From assembly GCF_000735355.1 (NCBI RefSeq), contig NZ_JMPI01000022.1, forward strand, positions 62,025-126,024: DNA of 64,000 nt, in the 5' to 3' direction. A program made the position numbers and the translations under genes. Numbering within the stretch: the first letter of the stretch is position 1; each line of letters starts with the position of its first letter. Below, piece after piece: positions 16,737 through 25,856 of this stretch. Source of the DNA: Buttiauxella agrestis ATCC 33320 (GTDB lineage: Bacteria; Pseudomonadota; Gammaproteobacteria; Enterobacterales; Enterobacteriaceae). Under the pieces are notes generated by a model that searched no databases, had not been told where the DNA came from, and saw only the letters and a list, made by a program, of their open reading frames with translations.

Positions 16737-18257
16737 TTACTCCTTTACCTGGCGAACGACGTCGATAACCGAGCCGTCGCGGTAGCGCACCACCGCAATC
16801 ACGCGGTCGGTAAATTCAATCGGCTGCGGTTTTCCGGTGAGGAGTCCGGCGCGTTCGCGTAACCATTCGATGGAGACGACTTTCATTCCCGCTTCTTTGA
16901 GGGTTTCCGCCAGTTCCGGGCGCGCCGGGTTGACGGCGATACCGTGGTCTGTGACCAGAATATCGACGCTTGAGCCAGGCGTAACGCAGGTTGTCACTTC
17001 ATCTACCAGAGTAGGAATGCGTCCACGAACCAGCGGCGCGACGATAATCGACAGCGCGGCGGCCACGGCAGTGTCGCAGTGGCCGCCGGAGGCGCCGCGT
17101 AGCACGCCGTCCGAACCGGTCAGCACGTTGACGTTAAAACGCGTGTCCACTTCCAGCGCGCTGAGCACGACGACATCCAGTCGGTCTACAGATGCACCTT
17201 TCGAACCCCAGTTGGCATACTGGTTGGCGCTAATTTCGATGTGGTTCGGGTTGTGCGCCAGCGATTCGGCTGCGATGCGGTCAAAGCTCTGCACGTCGAG
17301 TAACTTTTTGATTAACCCTTTTTCATGCAGATCAACCATTGTGGAGGTGATGCCCCCCAGCGCGTAAGCCGCGTGAATGCCACGGCTGCGCATTTTGTCT
17401 TCCAGAAAACGGGTGACGGCAAGGGATGCGCCGCCGGTGCCGGTTTGCAGGGAAAAGCCTTCTTTGAAATAACCGGAGTTCACCACCACATCGGCCGCAC
17501 TTCGGGCAATCAACAACTCGCGAGGATTGGAGGTCATGCGGGTGGCGTCTGCGCCGATCTTGTCGGCATCGCCGACGCGGTCGATCTGAACGATCAAATC
17601 CACATGATCCTGCGGGATGCTGGCGGGATTGTGCGGGTAGGGCTGCAGGGCTTCGGTCAGCAAAACCACCTGGCGGGCATTTTCTGCGTCTACTTTCGCG
17701 TAACCCAGCGAGCCGCAGCAGGCTTTGCCGGTGTAGCCGTTGGCGTTACCGAAGGGATCGCAGGAAGGAACACCGAGAAATGCGACGTCAATTTTCAGCT
17801 CGCCGCTTTTGATCAGTTGCACGCGGCCACCGTGGGAGTGGATTTGCACCGGTTCGGCCAGCAATCCGCGAGAGATCTCTTCAGCAAGCTCGCCGCGCAG
17901 CCCGGAGGTATAAATACGGCTGACGACGTTGTTGCGGATATGCTCGACCAGCGGCGCATGGCAATCGGTTAATGAGCTGGAAGCCAGCGTCAGATTTTTA
18001 AAGCCCATCCGGCCGATAGCTTCCATCACGGTGTTTAGCGTCAGATCGCCGCCGCGAAACGCGTGGTGAAAGGAGATTGTCATCCCGTCGTGTAGCCCGG
18101 AACGGCGAATGGCTTCATCAAGCGAGGCGCACAGTTTTTTGTCGCGTGGCTTTTGCGTTTGCTGGTTCAGTTTGGACGCGTTCTGGAAAGCCTGGATATC
18201 GCTTTCGCTGCGGCGTTGCCAGGCGTTGAGGCGTTCCTGTCGTTGAGTGTGAGTCAT
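16737..18257 (-). CDS. citF: Citrate lyase alpha subunit (citrate:acetyl-ACP transferase)
   Basis: The 506-residue protein exchanges acetate for citrate on the acyl carrier subunit to give citryl-ACP. The family features FHHAFRGGDLTLN, HSHGGRVQLI and a long CoA-transferase-like glycine-rich core are present. E. coli CitF has about 510 residues. It works in the cytoplasmic CitDEF complex that splits citrate into oxaloacetate and acetate. It starts 9 bases after citE ends. Confidence 0.97.
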   Translation of the reverse strand: MTHTQRQERLNAWQRRSESDIQAFQNASKLNQQTQKPRDKKLCASLDEAIRRSGLHDGMTISFHHAFRGGDLTLNTVMEAIGRMGFKNLTLASSSLTDCHAPLVEHIRNNVVSRIYTSGLRGELAEEISRGLLAEPVQIHSHGGRVQLIKSGELKIDVAFLGVPSCDPFGNANGYTGKACCGSLGYAKVDAENARQVVLLTEALQPYPHNPASIPQDHVDLIVQIDRVGDADKIGADATRMTSNPRELLIARSAADVVVNSGYFKEGFSLQTGTGGASLAVTRFLEDKMRSRGIHAAYALGGITSTMVDLHEKGLIKKLLDVQSFDRIAAESLAHNPNHIEISANQYANWGSKGASVDRLDVVVLSALEVDTRFNVNVLTGSDGVLRGASGGHCDTAVAAALSIIVAPLVRGRIPTLVDEVTTCVTPGSSVDILVTDHGIAVNPARPELAETLKEAGMKVVSIEWLRERAGLLTGKPQPIEFTDRVIAVVRYRDGSVIDVVRQVKE

Positions 18258-18266
18258 TGTGGTTCC

Positions 18267-19175
18267 TTATTCTTCACGAAGGCCAGAAAGCGCTGCCCGG
18301 GCGAGTACCAGACGTGCGCGTTCGATTACCGGGCTGTCTACCATTTTGCCGTTGAGCGAAACGACGCCGCGCCCTTCGCGAGCGGAGGCTTCGGCGGCTT
18401 CCACGACGCGTTGTGCATGGTCGACCTCTTTGCGGGTCGGGGCATAAAGGTTATGCAGGAGTTCAATCTGGCGCGGGTTGATCAGTGATTTGCCGTCAAA
18501 TCCCAACTGTTTGATGTGGGCCGCTTCATGTAAAAATCCGGCTTCGTTATTGGCATCGGAATAGACGGTATCGAACGCCTGAATCCCTGCTGCGCGCGCC
18601 GCCTGAAGGATTGAACAGCGAGCGAACAGCAGTTCAACGCCCTCAGGTGAACGTTCGGTGCGCAGGTTGCGCACATAGTCTTCTGCGCCTAACGCAATAC
18701 CGATAAGCCGGGGCGAGGAATGGGCAATGGCCACCGCCTGCGTAATGCCCTGTGCGGATTCAATTGCCGCCAGCAGACCTGTGCTTCCGGCTTCGCGACC
18801 GCACTGGGTTTCAATGCGCGCAATTTCAGTCTCGATGTCGATAACATCCTGAGCAGAATCGGTTTTCGGCAGACGAACAATATCGGCACCACCGCGCACG
18901 ACCGCTTCCAGGTCAGCCAGACCGTATTCAGAGTCCAGCGCGTTAACGCGTACGATGGTTTCGATTTCCTGATACAGCGGGTGCTGTAGGGCGTGGTAGA
19001 CGAGACGGCGCGCTGCGTCTTTCTCGCGCAAAATCACCGAGTCTTCGAGATCAAACATCAGCGCGTCGGCGCGGTAGATAAAGGCGTTGCTGACCATGGC
19101 AGCATTCGCACCGGGGACGAACAGCATGCTGCGGCGGGTGCGGGTTTTCCGCTGCTGGGCGATAGGGGCAATCAC
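18267..19175 (-). CDS. citE: Citrate lyase beta subunit (citryl-ACP lyase)
   Basis: This is a 302-residue HpcH/HpaI-type TIM barrel with [22 protein letters not shown] and RVNALDSE motifs. It cleaves citryl-ACP to acetyl-ACP and oxaloacetate. A GTG at 19175 is preferred as the start. It overlaps the citD stop as GTGA, has GGGAGGA at ideal distance, and gives exactly the E. coli length and N-terminus pattern (xI....QQRKTRTRR). An upstream GTG at 19190 and an ATG at 19181 are in frame but lack a well-spaced ribosome site. Confidence 0.97.
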   Translation of the reverse strand: MIAPIAQQRKTRTRRSMLFVPGANAAMVSNAFIYRADALMFDLEDSVILREKDAARRLVYHALQHPLYQEIETIVRVNALDSEYGLADLEAVVRGGADIVRLPKTDSAQDVIDIETEIARIETQCGREAGSTGLLAAIESAQGITQAVAIAHSSPRLIGIALGAEDYVRNLRTERSPEGVELLFARCSILQAARAAGIQAFDTVYSDANNEAGFLHEAAHIKQLGFDGKSLINPRQIELLHNLYAPTRKEVDHAQRVVEAAEASAREGRGVVSLNGKMVDSPVIERARLVLARAALSGLREE

Positions 19176-19468
19176 TGGCATTCCTCCCACGGCAGAGCAC
19201 CAACGTCGCTGGCACGAACCAGTAACGTTTCAAGACGTGCGCGAAGAATGCAGTCCAGCGCGCCTTTATCATCCACGTTCAGTTGAACGCCACGCACGTC
19301 ATAGCGCGTGAGAATTTCCATCAGCGTGGCGCGGATCGCTGCGCCAAACTGCTTTTCAACGCTGCTGTTGATTTGCAGGTCAATTTCCTGGGTATCGAGC
19401 GGGATAATGCGAATCATCACATCTCCCGACTCAAGCGTGCCGGCGACGGCGGGGCGGGTAATTTTCAT
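19172..19468 (-). CDS. citD: Citrate lyase acyl carrier protein (gamma subunit)
   Basis: The 98-residue protein has the E. coli length. Ser14 in TLESGDV is the expected attachment site of the dephospho-CoA-derived prosthetic group supplied by CitG and CitX. It overlaps citC by four bases (ATGA) and citE by four (GTGA), a fully coupled arrangement that fits equal stoichiometry in the lyase. Confidence 0.97.
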   Translation of the reverse strand: MKITRPAVAGTLESGDVMIRIIPLDTQEIDLQINSSVEKQFGAAIRATLMEILTRYDVRGVQLNVDDKGALDCILRARLETLLVRASDVGALPWEECQ

Positions 19469-20541
19469 TTTTCACCTGTTTGTAATGCGGGTTCCGGTTG
19501 CCTGTCAGCGGCGCTTTCTGATCGCGTGGCAAGCAGGTTTTGCAAATATTCTCGGGTCGCTTCCGGGACGAGGTGCTCAATGGCTGCGAAATCTTTTTTC
19601 ACCAGCAATTGCCGCACGAGGGAGGCGGAAATGGATACGCCGCGATAGCGCAGGCGCTCAATTTCCACCAGTTCAATGGGCGGGGAGCTGTCGGCTGGCG
19701 AGGTCAGGCGTTGGCACATATCGGCGTTGTATCCGGCGGTGACTTTGCAGAAGGGTTCGGTGCCAACAAATCGGTGCGTGATACCCAGTGCGGGAGCGAG
19801 GTGTTGGCGGAAAATCTGTAAGTCGATTTCGGTGTAGCAGTGGTTAATCACGCTCTGCTCTTTGATGAAGTAGCAGGGGAAAGTGGCGCGAGAAATCATG
19901 TACTCCGAGCCACGATGAACGGTGATTTTGGCGATGTCGGCGGTGCCAGCTCGCACCAGTGCGAGGCGGTCTTCGTAAGGGAAGCGCGAGGTGTCTTCTT
20001 TCACCATAAATACATGCAGCCAGTCGCATTGTGCGGCCGCTTTTTGAATCAGATAGCGGTGGCCGAGAGTGAACGGGTTGGCGTTCATCACGATGCAGCC
20101 GATTTTATTGCCGTCATGGCGCAGTGTGGTGAGGTAACTGGCGTAACGTTGCAGGCGCGTGGCGCTATTTTCCATCAGCACCATGACGCCAGGCACGCTG
20201 GCGAGAGTATAAAAGCCGCACTGTTTAAATAGCGCTTCGTTGTGACTTTTGGTGTAGATGAAAAGATGGGTGCTTTGTCGCTCAAAGGCTAAATTGATTA
20301 ATTCAGTTGCGAGCGTCAGGGCTAAACCTTCACCGCGGGCAGATTCACTGATGGCGACACACTTAATGATATTTCCGGCAATTCCCCCGCAGGCAATAAG
20401 CTGTTCGTCACGGGTTAGGGTAATAAAGATTTCTACCGTGGTATCGATGCTCAGCGAGTTGGCACGGAGAAAACGCGTAATCTCAGCCATCTTTTTATTT
20501 TCTGCGCGTTTAACCCGGGCTAATACGGTATTACTGAACAT
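19465..20541 (-). CDS. citC: [Citrate [pro-3S]-lyase] ligase (acetate:SH-citrate lyase ligase)
   Basis: This 358-residue protein activates citrate lyase by acetylating the thiol of its prosthetic group with ATP and acetate. The N-terminal half resembles a GNAT acetyltransferase ([15 protein letters not shown], about 61-75). The C-terminal half is a nucleotidyltransferase with the [10 protein letters not shown] motif at 155-164. The start at 20541 ([12 protein letters not shown]) matches the E. coli N-terminus and has an AGGA site. The longer frame from 20637 is rejected. It is the first gene of citCDEFXGT, divergent from dpiBA. Confidence 0.96.
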   Translation of the reverse strand: MFSNTVLARVKRAENKKMAEITRFLRANSLSIDTTVEIFITLTRDEQLIACGGIAGNIIKCVAISESARGEGLALTLATELINLAFERQSTHLFIYTKSHNEALFKQCGFYTLASVPGVMVLMENSATRLQRYASYLTTLRHDGNKIGCIVMNANPFTLGHRYLIQKAAAQCDWLHVFMVKEDTSRFPYEDRLALVRAGTADIAKITVHRGSEYMISRATFPCYFIKEQSVINHCYTEIDLQIFRQHLAPALGITHRFVGTEPFCKVTAGYNADMCQRLTSPADSSPPIELVEIERLRYRGVSISASLVRQLLVKKDFAAIEHLVPEATREYLQNLLATRSESAADRQPEPALQTGEK

Positions 20542-20922
20542 GAAAATCCTTTTGCCACGCGAATAATTGAGTGGGTGGAAATTTGTTGAAATAAATGTGT
20601 TGCCGATTGTCGCAAATGAATAACATTTTGTTTTCAATCATTCCCATCGCGACATTGTTAAGGCTTCTGTGCGAATTTAACGATCGTACGGATAAATTGA
20701 TTTTTTAATTTTGATATATTTCACAAAGGGTTAAGTGGTTTAAATAGACTTAATGGTTTTTATTTTCTTAATTATTTCCACTGTGAGTTGAGTAGCGCTT
20801 TTTATTTGTTTAATTGATTTAATGTACGGAATCTGTAACGATTTGAGCCGTTTTGATGGGCGCGTTTGAAAACAAATTGGTTACATTCGCCTGCTATTTA
20901 AGGTGCTAATAAAGGAATGGCA
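20542..20922. promoter_or_regulatory. Divergent citC/dpiB control region
   Basis: This 381-base, very AT-rich region separates the divergent citrate operon and its two-component genes. It must hold both promoters. The DpiA response regulator and CRP act here in E. coli. Visible structure includes a direct repeat, TTAAGTGGTTT (20731-20741) and TTAATGGTTTT (20750-20760), and a single CRP-like half site TGTGA near 20781. No ORF with a ribosome site was seen. Confidence 0.6.
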
Positions 20923-22584
20923 ATGTTTGGCAAAACCCCCGCGAAAGAGTTTCGATTTCTACGTCACATTGCCTTTCCGCTACGCATTTTTTTATTACTC
21001 CTCCTGATTTCCCTTCTGTTAATGGCGGCACTTGGCCAGTATTTATCCGCCAGTTTTGAAGATTATCTGACCAACCATGTGCGTGATATGGCGATGCATC
21101 AGGCGAAAATTATTGCGTCTAATGACAGCCTGGTTGAGGCGGTAAAAAACAGAGACAGTCAGCGTCTGTCCGAAATTGTCGGCAAGATGGCAACGGGTTC
21201 TGATTTTGATTATGTGGTCATTGGCGACCGCAACTCCATCCGGCTTTATCATCCCAATCCTCAACAAATCGGCCGGCCGATGCAGTGGACAAAACCCGGA
21301 GCGCTGGAAAAGGGTGAAAGCTACTTTATTACCGGCAAAGGCTCGATTGGCCTGGCGATGCGTGCCAAAACGCCAATTTTTGACGAGCAGGGGAAAGTCA
21401 TCGGGGTGGTGTCGCTGGGGTATCTGGTCAGCAAAATAGATAGCTGGCGACTTGATTTTCTCCTGCCGCTGGTTGGGGTGTTTGTCCTGATTCTGGTGAT
21501 TTTACTGCTGTTGTCGTGGTTTTTTGCCGCCCATATCCGCAGGCAGATGTTAGGCATGGAACCGCAGCAGATTGCTCAGGTGGTGCGCCAGCAGGAGGCG
21601 TTATTCGGCTCGGTATTTGAAGGGTTGATCGCCGTCGATCCCGACGGTGTTATCACGGCGATTAATCGCAATGCGCGTAAAATGCTGGGGTTAAGCTCAC
21701 CGGGAAGGCAGTGGCTGGCAAAACCTATCGCCGAAGTGGTGCACCCTGCATCCTTTTTCACGGAACACATCGAACAAGAACGGCGGGATGTGCTGTGTAC
21801 TTTTAACGGTTTGAATGTGATTGCCAATCGCGGGGTGATTTGGTCCGGCGATGAACTGTTAGGCGCGATTATCAGCTTTCGCAGTAAAGATGAAATCAGC
21901 GCTCTCAATGCACAATTGACGCAGGTTAAACAATACGTTGATAGCCTGCGTGCGTTAAGGCACGAACACCTTAACTGGATGTCTACGCTCAGTGGTCTGC
22001 TGCAAATGAAAGAATACGACCAGGTGCTGGCGATGGTGAAAGGCGAGTCGCAGGCACAGCAGGATTTAATTGATTTCCTGCGCGGTTTCTTTGATGACCG
22101 ACAGGTCGCGGGGCTGCTGTTCGGTAAGTGGCAGCGTGCCAGGGAGTTGGGACTGATCCTCAACATTACCCCAGGCAGCCAGCTTCGCCATTTGCCGGAA
22201 GGGCTGGACAGCACCGAGTTTGCCGCCGTAGTGGGTAATCTGCTGGATAACGCTTTTGAAGCCTGCCTGAATTATCCCGAGAGTGATAAGAGCATTGAGC
22301 TTTGGTTAAGTGATGAAGGCAATGAAGTGATTATTGAGGTGGCTGACAGCGGTTGCGGGGTGCCTGAAGCCTTGCGCGAAGTGATTTTTGACCAGGGCGT
22401 CAGCACCAAAACTGATGCGCCCGGAGAACACGGCATCGGGCTGTATCTTATTGCCAGCTATGTGGAGCGGTGCGGCGGTATTATTACGATTGAAGATAAT
22501 GAACCGTCCGGCTCTTTATTTACTGTTTTTATTCCGAAAGTGAAGATCATTTATGGCTCAAGCTCTAACGATTCTGATTGTTGA
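20923..22584 (+). CDS. dpiB: Citrate sensor histidine kinase DpiB (CitA)
   Basis: This is a CitA/DcuS-type kinase of 553 residues with two transmembrane segments, near residues 18-40 and 180-205. They bracket a periplasmic PAS-like domain containing FDYVVIGDRNSIRLYHPNP, which binds citrate. A cytoplasmic PAS follows (DPDGVITAINRNARKMLGL), then the phosphoacceptor His in RALRHEHLNWMS, and the ATPase motifs NLLDNAFEA and GEHGIGLYL. The start at 20923 has AAAGGA six bases upstream. The ATG at 20917 abuts that site and is less likely. It overlaps dpiA by 32 bases. Confidence 0.97.
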   Translation: MFGKTPAKEFRFLRHIAFPLRIFLLLLLISLLLMAALGQYLSASFEDYLTNHVRDMAMHQAKIIASNDSLVEAVKNRDSQRLSEIVGKMATGSDFDYVVIGDRNSIRLYHPNPQQIGRPMQWTKPGALEKGESYFITGKGSIGLAMRAKTPIFDEQGKVIGVVSLGYLVSKIDSWRLDFLLPLVGVFVLILVILLLLSWFFAAHIRRQMLGMEPQQIAQVVRQQEALFGSVFEGLIAVDPDGVITAINRNARKMLGLSSPGRQWLAKPIAEVVHPASFFTEHIEQERRDVLCTFNGLNVIANRGVIWSGDELLGAIISFRSKDEISALNAQLTQVKQYVDSLRALRHEHLNWMSTLSGLLQMKEYDQVLAMVKGESQAQQDLIDFLRGFFDDRQVAGLLFGKWQRARELGLILNITPGSQLRHLPEGLDSTEFAAVVGNLLDNAFEACLNYPESDKSIELWLSDEGNEVIIEVADSGCGVPEALREVIFDQGVSTKTDAPGEHGIGLYLIASYVERCGGIITIEDNEPSGSLFTVFIPKVKIIYGSSSNDSDC

Positions 22585-23233
22585 AGATGAAACTCCACTG
22601 GCAGAAATGCATGCCGAGTTTATTCGTCGATTCCACGGTTGTGGGCAGGTGTGGCTTGCGGGCAATTTAGCGCAGGCACGAATGATGATTGAGCGTTTTA
22701 AACCTGCACTGATTCTGCTGGATAATTATTTACCCGATGGCAAAGGCATCACGCTTTTGCACGAGCTGACCCAGGCGCGTTTTGCTGGTGGCGTGGTGTT
22801 TACTACGGCTGCAAGCGATATGGAAACTGTGGCGGAGGCGGTGCGTGGGGGTGTCTTTGATTATCTGGTGAAGCCGATTGCTTATGAGCGCCTGAGCCAA
22901 ACGCTCGAACGTTATCAGCAGCGAATGCAATTGCTCGTCAGCCATGCGAGCGCCAGCCAGCGGCAGATTGACGACATGTTTAATGCTTATGCGCGTGGCG
23001 AGCGCAAAGAGGAATTGCCCGCGGGTATTGATGCGTTAACTCTGGCCAAAGTGCAGCTGTTATTTGCTGACCCGGATGCGCGGCATACCGCAGAAACCGT
23101 GGCCCAGGAGTTGAAACTGAGTCGTACTACAGCGAGGCGTTATCTTGAGTTTTCCGCAGGGCGACAGCAGATTATGGCGGAGATTGTTTATGGAAAAGTA
23201 GGACGCCCACAGCGCACATATAGATCGCTGTGA
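22553..23233 (+). CDS. dpiA: Citrate response regulator DpiA (CitB)
   Basis: The 226-residue protein has the E. coli length. A receiver domain in residues 1-125 has acidic residues near 11-13, phosphoacceptor Asp57 in LLDNYLPDG and Lys in LVKPIAYE. The C-terminal helix-turn-helix includes TAETVAQELKLSRTTARRYLE. When phosphorylated by DpiB it activates the divergent citrate fermentation genes. In E. coli DpiA also binds AT-rich origins and affects SOS. It converges on dcuC with an 18-base gap. Confidence 0.97.
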   Translation: MAQALTILIVEDETPLAEMHAEFIRRFHGCGQVWLAGNLAQARMMIERFKPALILLDNYLPDGKGITLLHELTQARFAGGVVFTTAASDMETVAEAVRGGVFDYLVKPIAYERLSQTLERYQQRMQLLVSHASASQRQIDDMFNAYARGERKEELPAGIDALTLAKVQLLFADPDARHTAETVAQELKLSRTTARRYLEFSAGRQQIMAEIVYGKVGRPQRTYRSL

Positions 23234-23251
23234 GCGGGTATGCGAACGGGT

Positions 23252-24634
23252 TTAACCGCCAATAACTGCCGCGGCAGAAGGCACCAGGATTTCGGTGGCA
23301 ATAATCACCACAATCAGCCCGACAGCAACCGGCACTGAAGTACGTTTCACGACTTCAAATGGTGAGATTTTTGCCATACCTGCCACCGCGACGACCACAC
23401 CGGATACCGGAGAAATGGTACGGCCAAGGTTTGAGGCTTGCAGCATAGGAATCGCCAGATACGCCGGGTTAATGCCGGAGGAATGAGCCAGTTTCGGGAT
23501 CATCTCTACAAAGGCATAGAACGGCGCGTTACCGGAACCGGTGGTCATTGCAGCCAGCATGGTCAGCACGACCAGCACCAGCATCAGAATGATGCTTGCG
23601 GAACCGAACGACGTCGCAATGGAAATCAGGCTCTGGATAAAGCCAATGGTGCTCAGTCCTTGTGCGAATACGCCTGCGGCAACCAACAGCATGACCACGT
23701 TAGCAAAGGCATCAGCCATGCCGCGGTAGCAGACTTCCAGACCGGAGAAGACGGTTTGTGCTTTGAAACTACGGAAGAACTCAATGACCGCAGCAATCAG
23801 AATACAGATAACCAAAATGGCGATGATATGCAGCTGCGGACCCCATTTACCGTCGAAAATCAGCACGCCAATAATGGGTGTAAACGGCAGAATGGCATAG
23901 AAAGACGGTGCGGTAGTCTGGATTTCGCTGACATCGAGCATTTCATGGCTGACGTTTTCTTTTTTATCCAGGTAACGTTGCCAGAAGAAGTGGGCAATCG
24001 CCATGGCAATAATGGCAGCGATAGAAATTGGCACGGTGGTTTTAAAGGCAAAATCAACCAATGACATTTCCGCAGCTTTCGCGGCTAACACCACGTCGCC
24101 TGAAGTCGGGGAGAGGATGATTGCAGCAGGGGAGGCGCAAATTGCAGCCGCCGCACCACGGCTAATACCCACGTTGACCATGACCGGGAACAGGGTCGCC
24201 ATCAACAACACGCCCAGGCCAGTCGCTGAGGAAACTGCCAGAGACATCAGACACGCCACAAAATAGGCGGCAATCATCAGAATGTACGGTGAGTTAATTA
24301 ACTTCAGTGGCTTAGAGGCAAGCTTAACCACCATATCGTTAGCGCCGATGTGCGTCATGTACGATGCGAAACCGCAAAGCATCATGATCATCATGCCGAG
24401 ATCGCCACCACGGCTCATCAGCAGGATTTTGACATATTCGACGATGTCAGTTGCGGTATAGCCTGTGCTTTCAGCGCTGGCAGGTAAAACTTTGTGGCCC
24501 ATCAAGGCACTAATAATCAGTAACGTTAAGCCGCCGACGAATAACACGCCGGTAGCGGAGTAGCCTTTGATGATGTAGCGAGCTACACCAACAATAACCA
24601 CAACCCCAATAAGTAATTCAATAGTTGTCAGCAT
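23252..24634 (-). CDS. dcuC: Anaerobic C4-dicarboxylate transporter DcuC
   Basis: This is a 460-residue inner-membrane carrier of about 12-14 segments. E. coli DcuC has 461. Family features include ASPAAIILSPTSGDVVLAAKAA and the late SNLGRTISPVSGVVVAVAGM. It exports succinate during fermentation and fits the downstream need of citrate fermentation. A near-consensus FNR site lies upstream (24756-24769). Its position after dpiA matches E. coli. Confidence 0.97.
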   Translation of the reverse strand: MLTTIELLIGVVVIVGVARYIIKGYSATGVLFVGGLTLLIISALMGHKVLPASAESTGYTATDIVEYVKILLMSRGGDLGMMIMMLCGFASYMTHIGANDMVVKLASKPLKLINSPYILMIAAYFVACLMSLAVSSATGLGVLLMATLFPVMVNVGISRGAAAAICASPAAIILSPTSGDVVLAAKAAEMSLVDFAFKTTVPISIAAIIAMAIAHFFWQRYLDKKENVSHEMLDVSEIQTTAPSFYAILPFTPIIGVLIFDGKWGPQLHIIAILVICILIAAVIEFFRSFKAQTVFSGLEVCYRGMADAFANVVMLLVAAGVFAQGLSTIGFIQSLISIATSFGSASIILMLVLVVLTMLAAMTTGSGNAPFYAFVEMIPKLAHSSGINPAYLAIPMLQASNLGRTISPVSGVVVAVAGMAKISPFEVVKRTSVPVAVGLIVVIIATEILVPSAAAVIGG

Positions 24635-24755
24635 TAAAGCCCCCTGTTGCGTTCAGGTATCTCAACGCAACGCCATGCCAGAAATAAAATAATAAGACGC
24701 TTTGCAGTCGTCAGCGAAAACGGTGCCAATCTGCCTGAATCATTGGCGCAGATTT

Positions 24756-24769
24756 CTGATGAGCATCAA
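24756..24769 (-). promoter_or_regulatory. FNR-type site upstream of dcuC
   Basis: CTGAT-GAGC-ATCAA differs from the FNR consensus TTGAT-N4-ATCAA at one base. It lies 122-135 bases upstream of the dcuC start, in keeping with the known anaerobic FNR activation of dcuC. The remainder of the 24635-25020 gap is AT-rich and holds no gene I can support. Confidence 0.6.
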
Positions 24770-24794
24770 ATTTAGTCAGCTTCGTACTGCCGTC

Positions 24795-24810
24795 ATGACA
24801 CTTTTGTCGA
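24795..24810 (+). promoter_or_regulatory. Weak CusR-like palindrome
   Basis: ATGACAC-TT-TTGTCGA resembles the CusR box core (ATGACAA-NN-TTGTCAT) in 11 of 14 defined positions. It lies about 210 bases before the first copper-operon ORF, farther than usual. No cusR/cusS genes occur in the window. It is recorded as a lead only. Confidence 0.25.
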
Positions 24811-25020
24811 CAGCATTGCAATTATGACATTTACTTATTGATTAGCGGTATATATTTATATCGCTTATTGCTTTGTTAATAATCATTTGGAGGGTGTTTA
24901 ATTAAGATTATATTACGTAATTGTTAATTATTTAGCTAAATGTAAAACAACTAAAAATCCCTTTAAATTAAAAAGCTATGATGCTTATACTGCCGCCTCG
25001 CATATTTCAGGGGCAATACC

Positions 25021-25431
25021 TTGCAATCCACTTTCTGGTCGACAAGCCGTTTACGCTTTTTCAGGAAGCATCTTTTGATGCTGCTGTTGGCGTTTGGCTG
25101 GCTGTTTGTCAACAGCCAGGTCGCGGTGGCATCGCACGACTGCCCGGTAGAAATTAGCGCGTCCTCACTTTCTGTTCAGCATAGCGAACATATGCTGATG
25201 GAAAACCAGTGGGATAGGGTGAAAGCAAAAGGAACACTGTGTGATAAGCACTGCATTCCGGACGTGATGCAAAAAGATAATGGCTATAGTTCGTTGGTCG
25301 CATTGCCGGTCACTGACACTCTGGCCTTAGTGATCCCTGAATGTCAGGAAGTGGTCACTTCCGTTGCGCTGTTAACCCCACCTGCAACCGGCCCTCCCGC
25401 CACAATACGGTTTTGTCGTTTTAGAGAATAA
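25021..25431 (+). CDS. Small exported protein of the copper operon, function unknown
   Basis: The 136-residue ORF begins with TTG behind an AGGGG ribosome-like site. An ATG at 25078 is an alternative start that keeps the hydrophobic segment. A membrane/signal region (HLLMLLLAFGWLFVN) ends in an AVASHD cleavage-like site. The mature part has Cys and His residues (HDCPVE, LCDKHC, IPECQE) and ends PPATIRFCRFRE, a tail seen in small proteins that precede copper efflux genes. It is 66 bases before the CusF-like gene on the same strand. A role in periplasmic copper handling is inferred from context only. Confidence 0.65.
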   Translation: MQSTFWSTSRLRFFRKHLLMLLLAFGWLFVNSQVAVASHDCPVEISASSLSVQHSEHMLMENQWDRVKAKGTLCDKHCIPDVMQKDNGYSSLVALPVTDTLALVIPECQEVVTSVALLTPPATGPPATIRFCRFRE

Positions 25432-25497
25432 CTCCAGCACTGTCTTGGTTCATCCCTTACGGATTTCATCCTTTGACTTTGGTTCTGGAGATTTTTT

Positions 25498-25845
25498 ATG
25501 TCTGCTATTTTTGCACGTTCCTTTGCAGCCGCTGCGCTGTCCGTTTTTGCTTTCTTTTCTGTGGCTCACGCCGCTTCCCACGAGATGTCTCATGAGATGT
25601 CGATGACTCCGGCTGGGGCCGCCGAAATTTATCACGGTCACGGTGTCATAAAGAAAGTGACCGCCGATTCCATTTCTATCGCCCACAAACCTATCGCTGC
25701 TCTTAACTGGCCCGCAATGACGATGACCTTCAGCCTGCCTGATGCGGGTTCATTGCCGACGGTGAAAGCAGGTGACACGGTTGATTTCACTTTTAGCCAG
25801 CAGGCTGAAGGGTACCAACTCGCCTCCGTTACGCCGACTAAGTAA
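25498..25845 (+). CDS. cusF: CusF-like periplasmic Cu(I)/Ag(I)-binding chaperone
   Basis: The 115-residue protein has a signal peptide ending near residue 25 (FFSVAHA). A Met/His-rich N-terminal tail (SHEMSHEMSM) precedes one CusF domain. The metal site is His63, Trp71, Met74 and Met76, and the spacings +8, +11 and +13 equal those of E. coli CusF His36/Trp44/Met47/Met49. Such proteins hand Cu(I) or Ag(I) to the CusB adaptor. It has a GGAG ribosome site and lies 11 bases before the outer-membrane channel gene. Confidence 0.92.
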   Translation: MSAIFARSFAAAALSVFAFFSVAHAASHEMSHEMSMTPAGAAEIYHGHGVIKKVTADSISIAHKPIAALNWPAMTMTFSLPDAGSLPTVKAGDTVDFTFSQQAEGYQLASVTPTK

Positions 25846-25856
25846 CCGAGGCCGCC

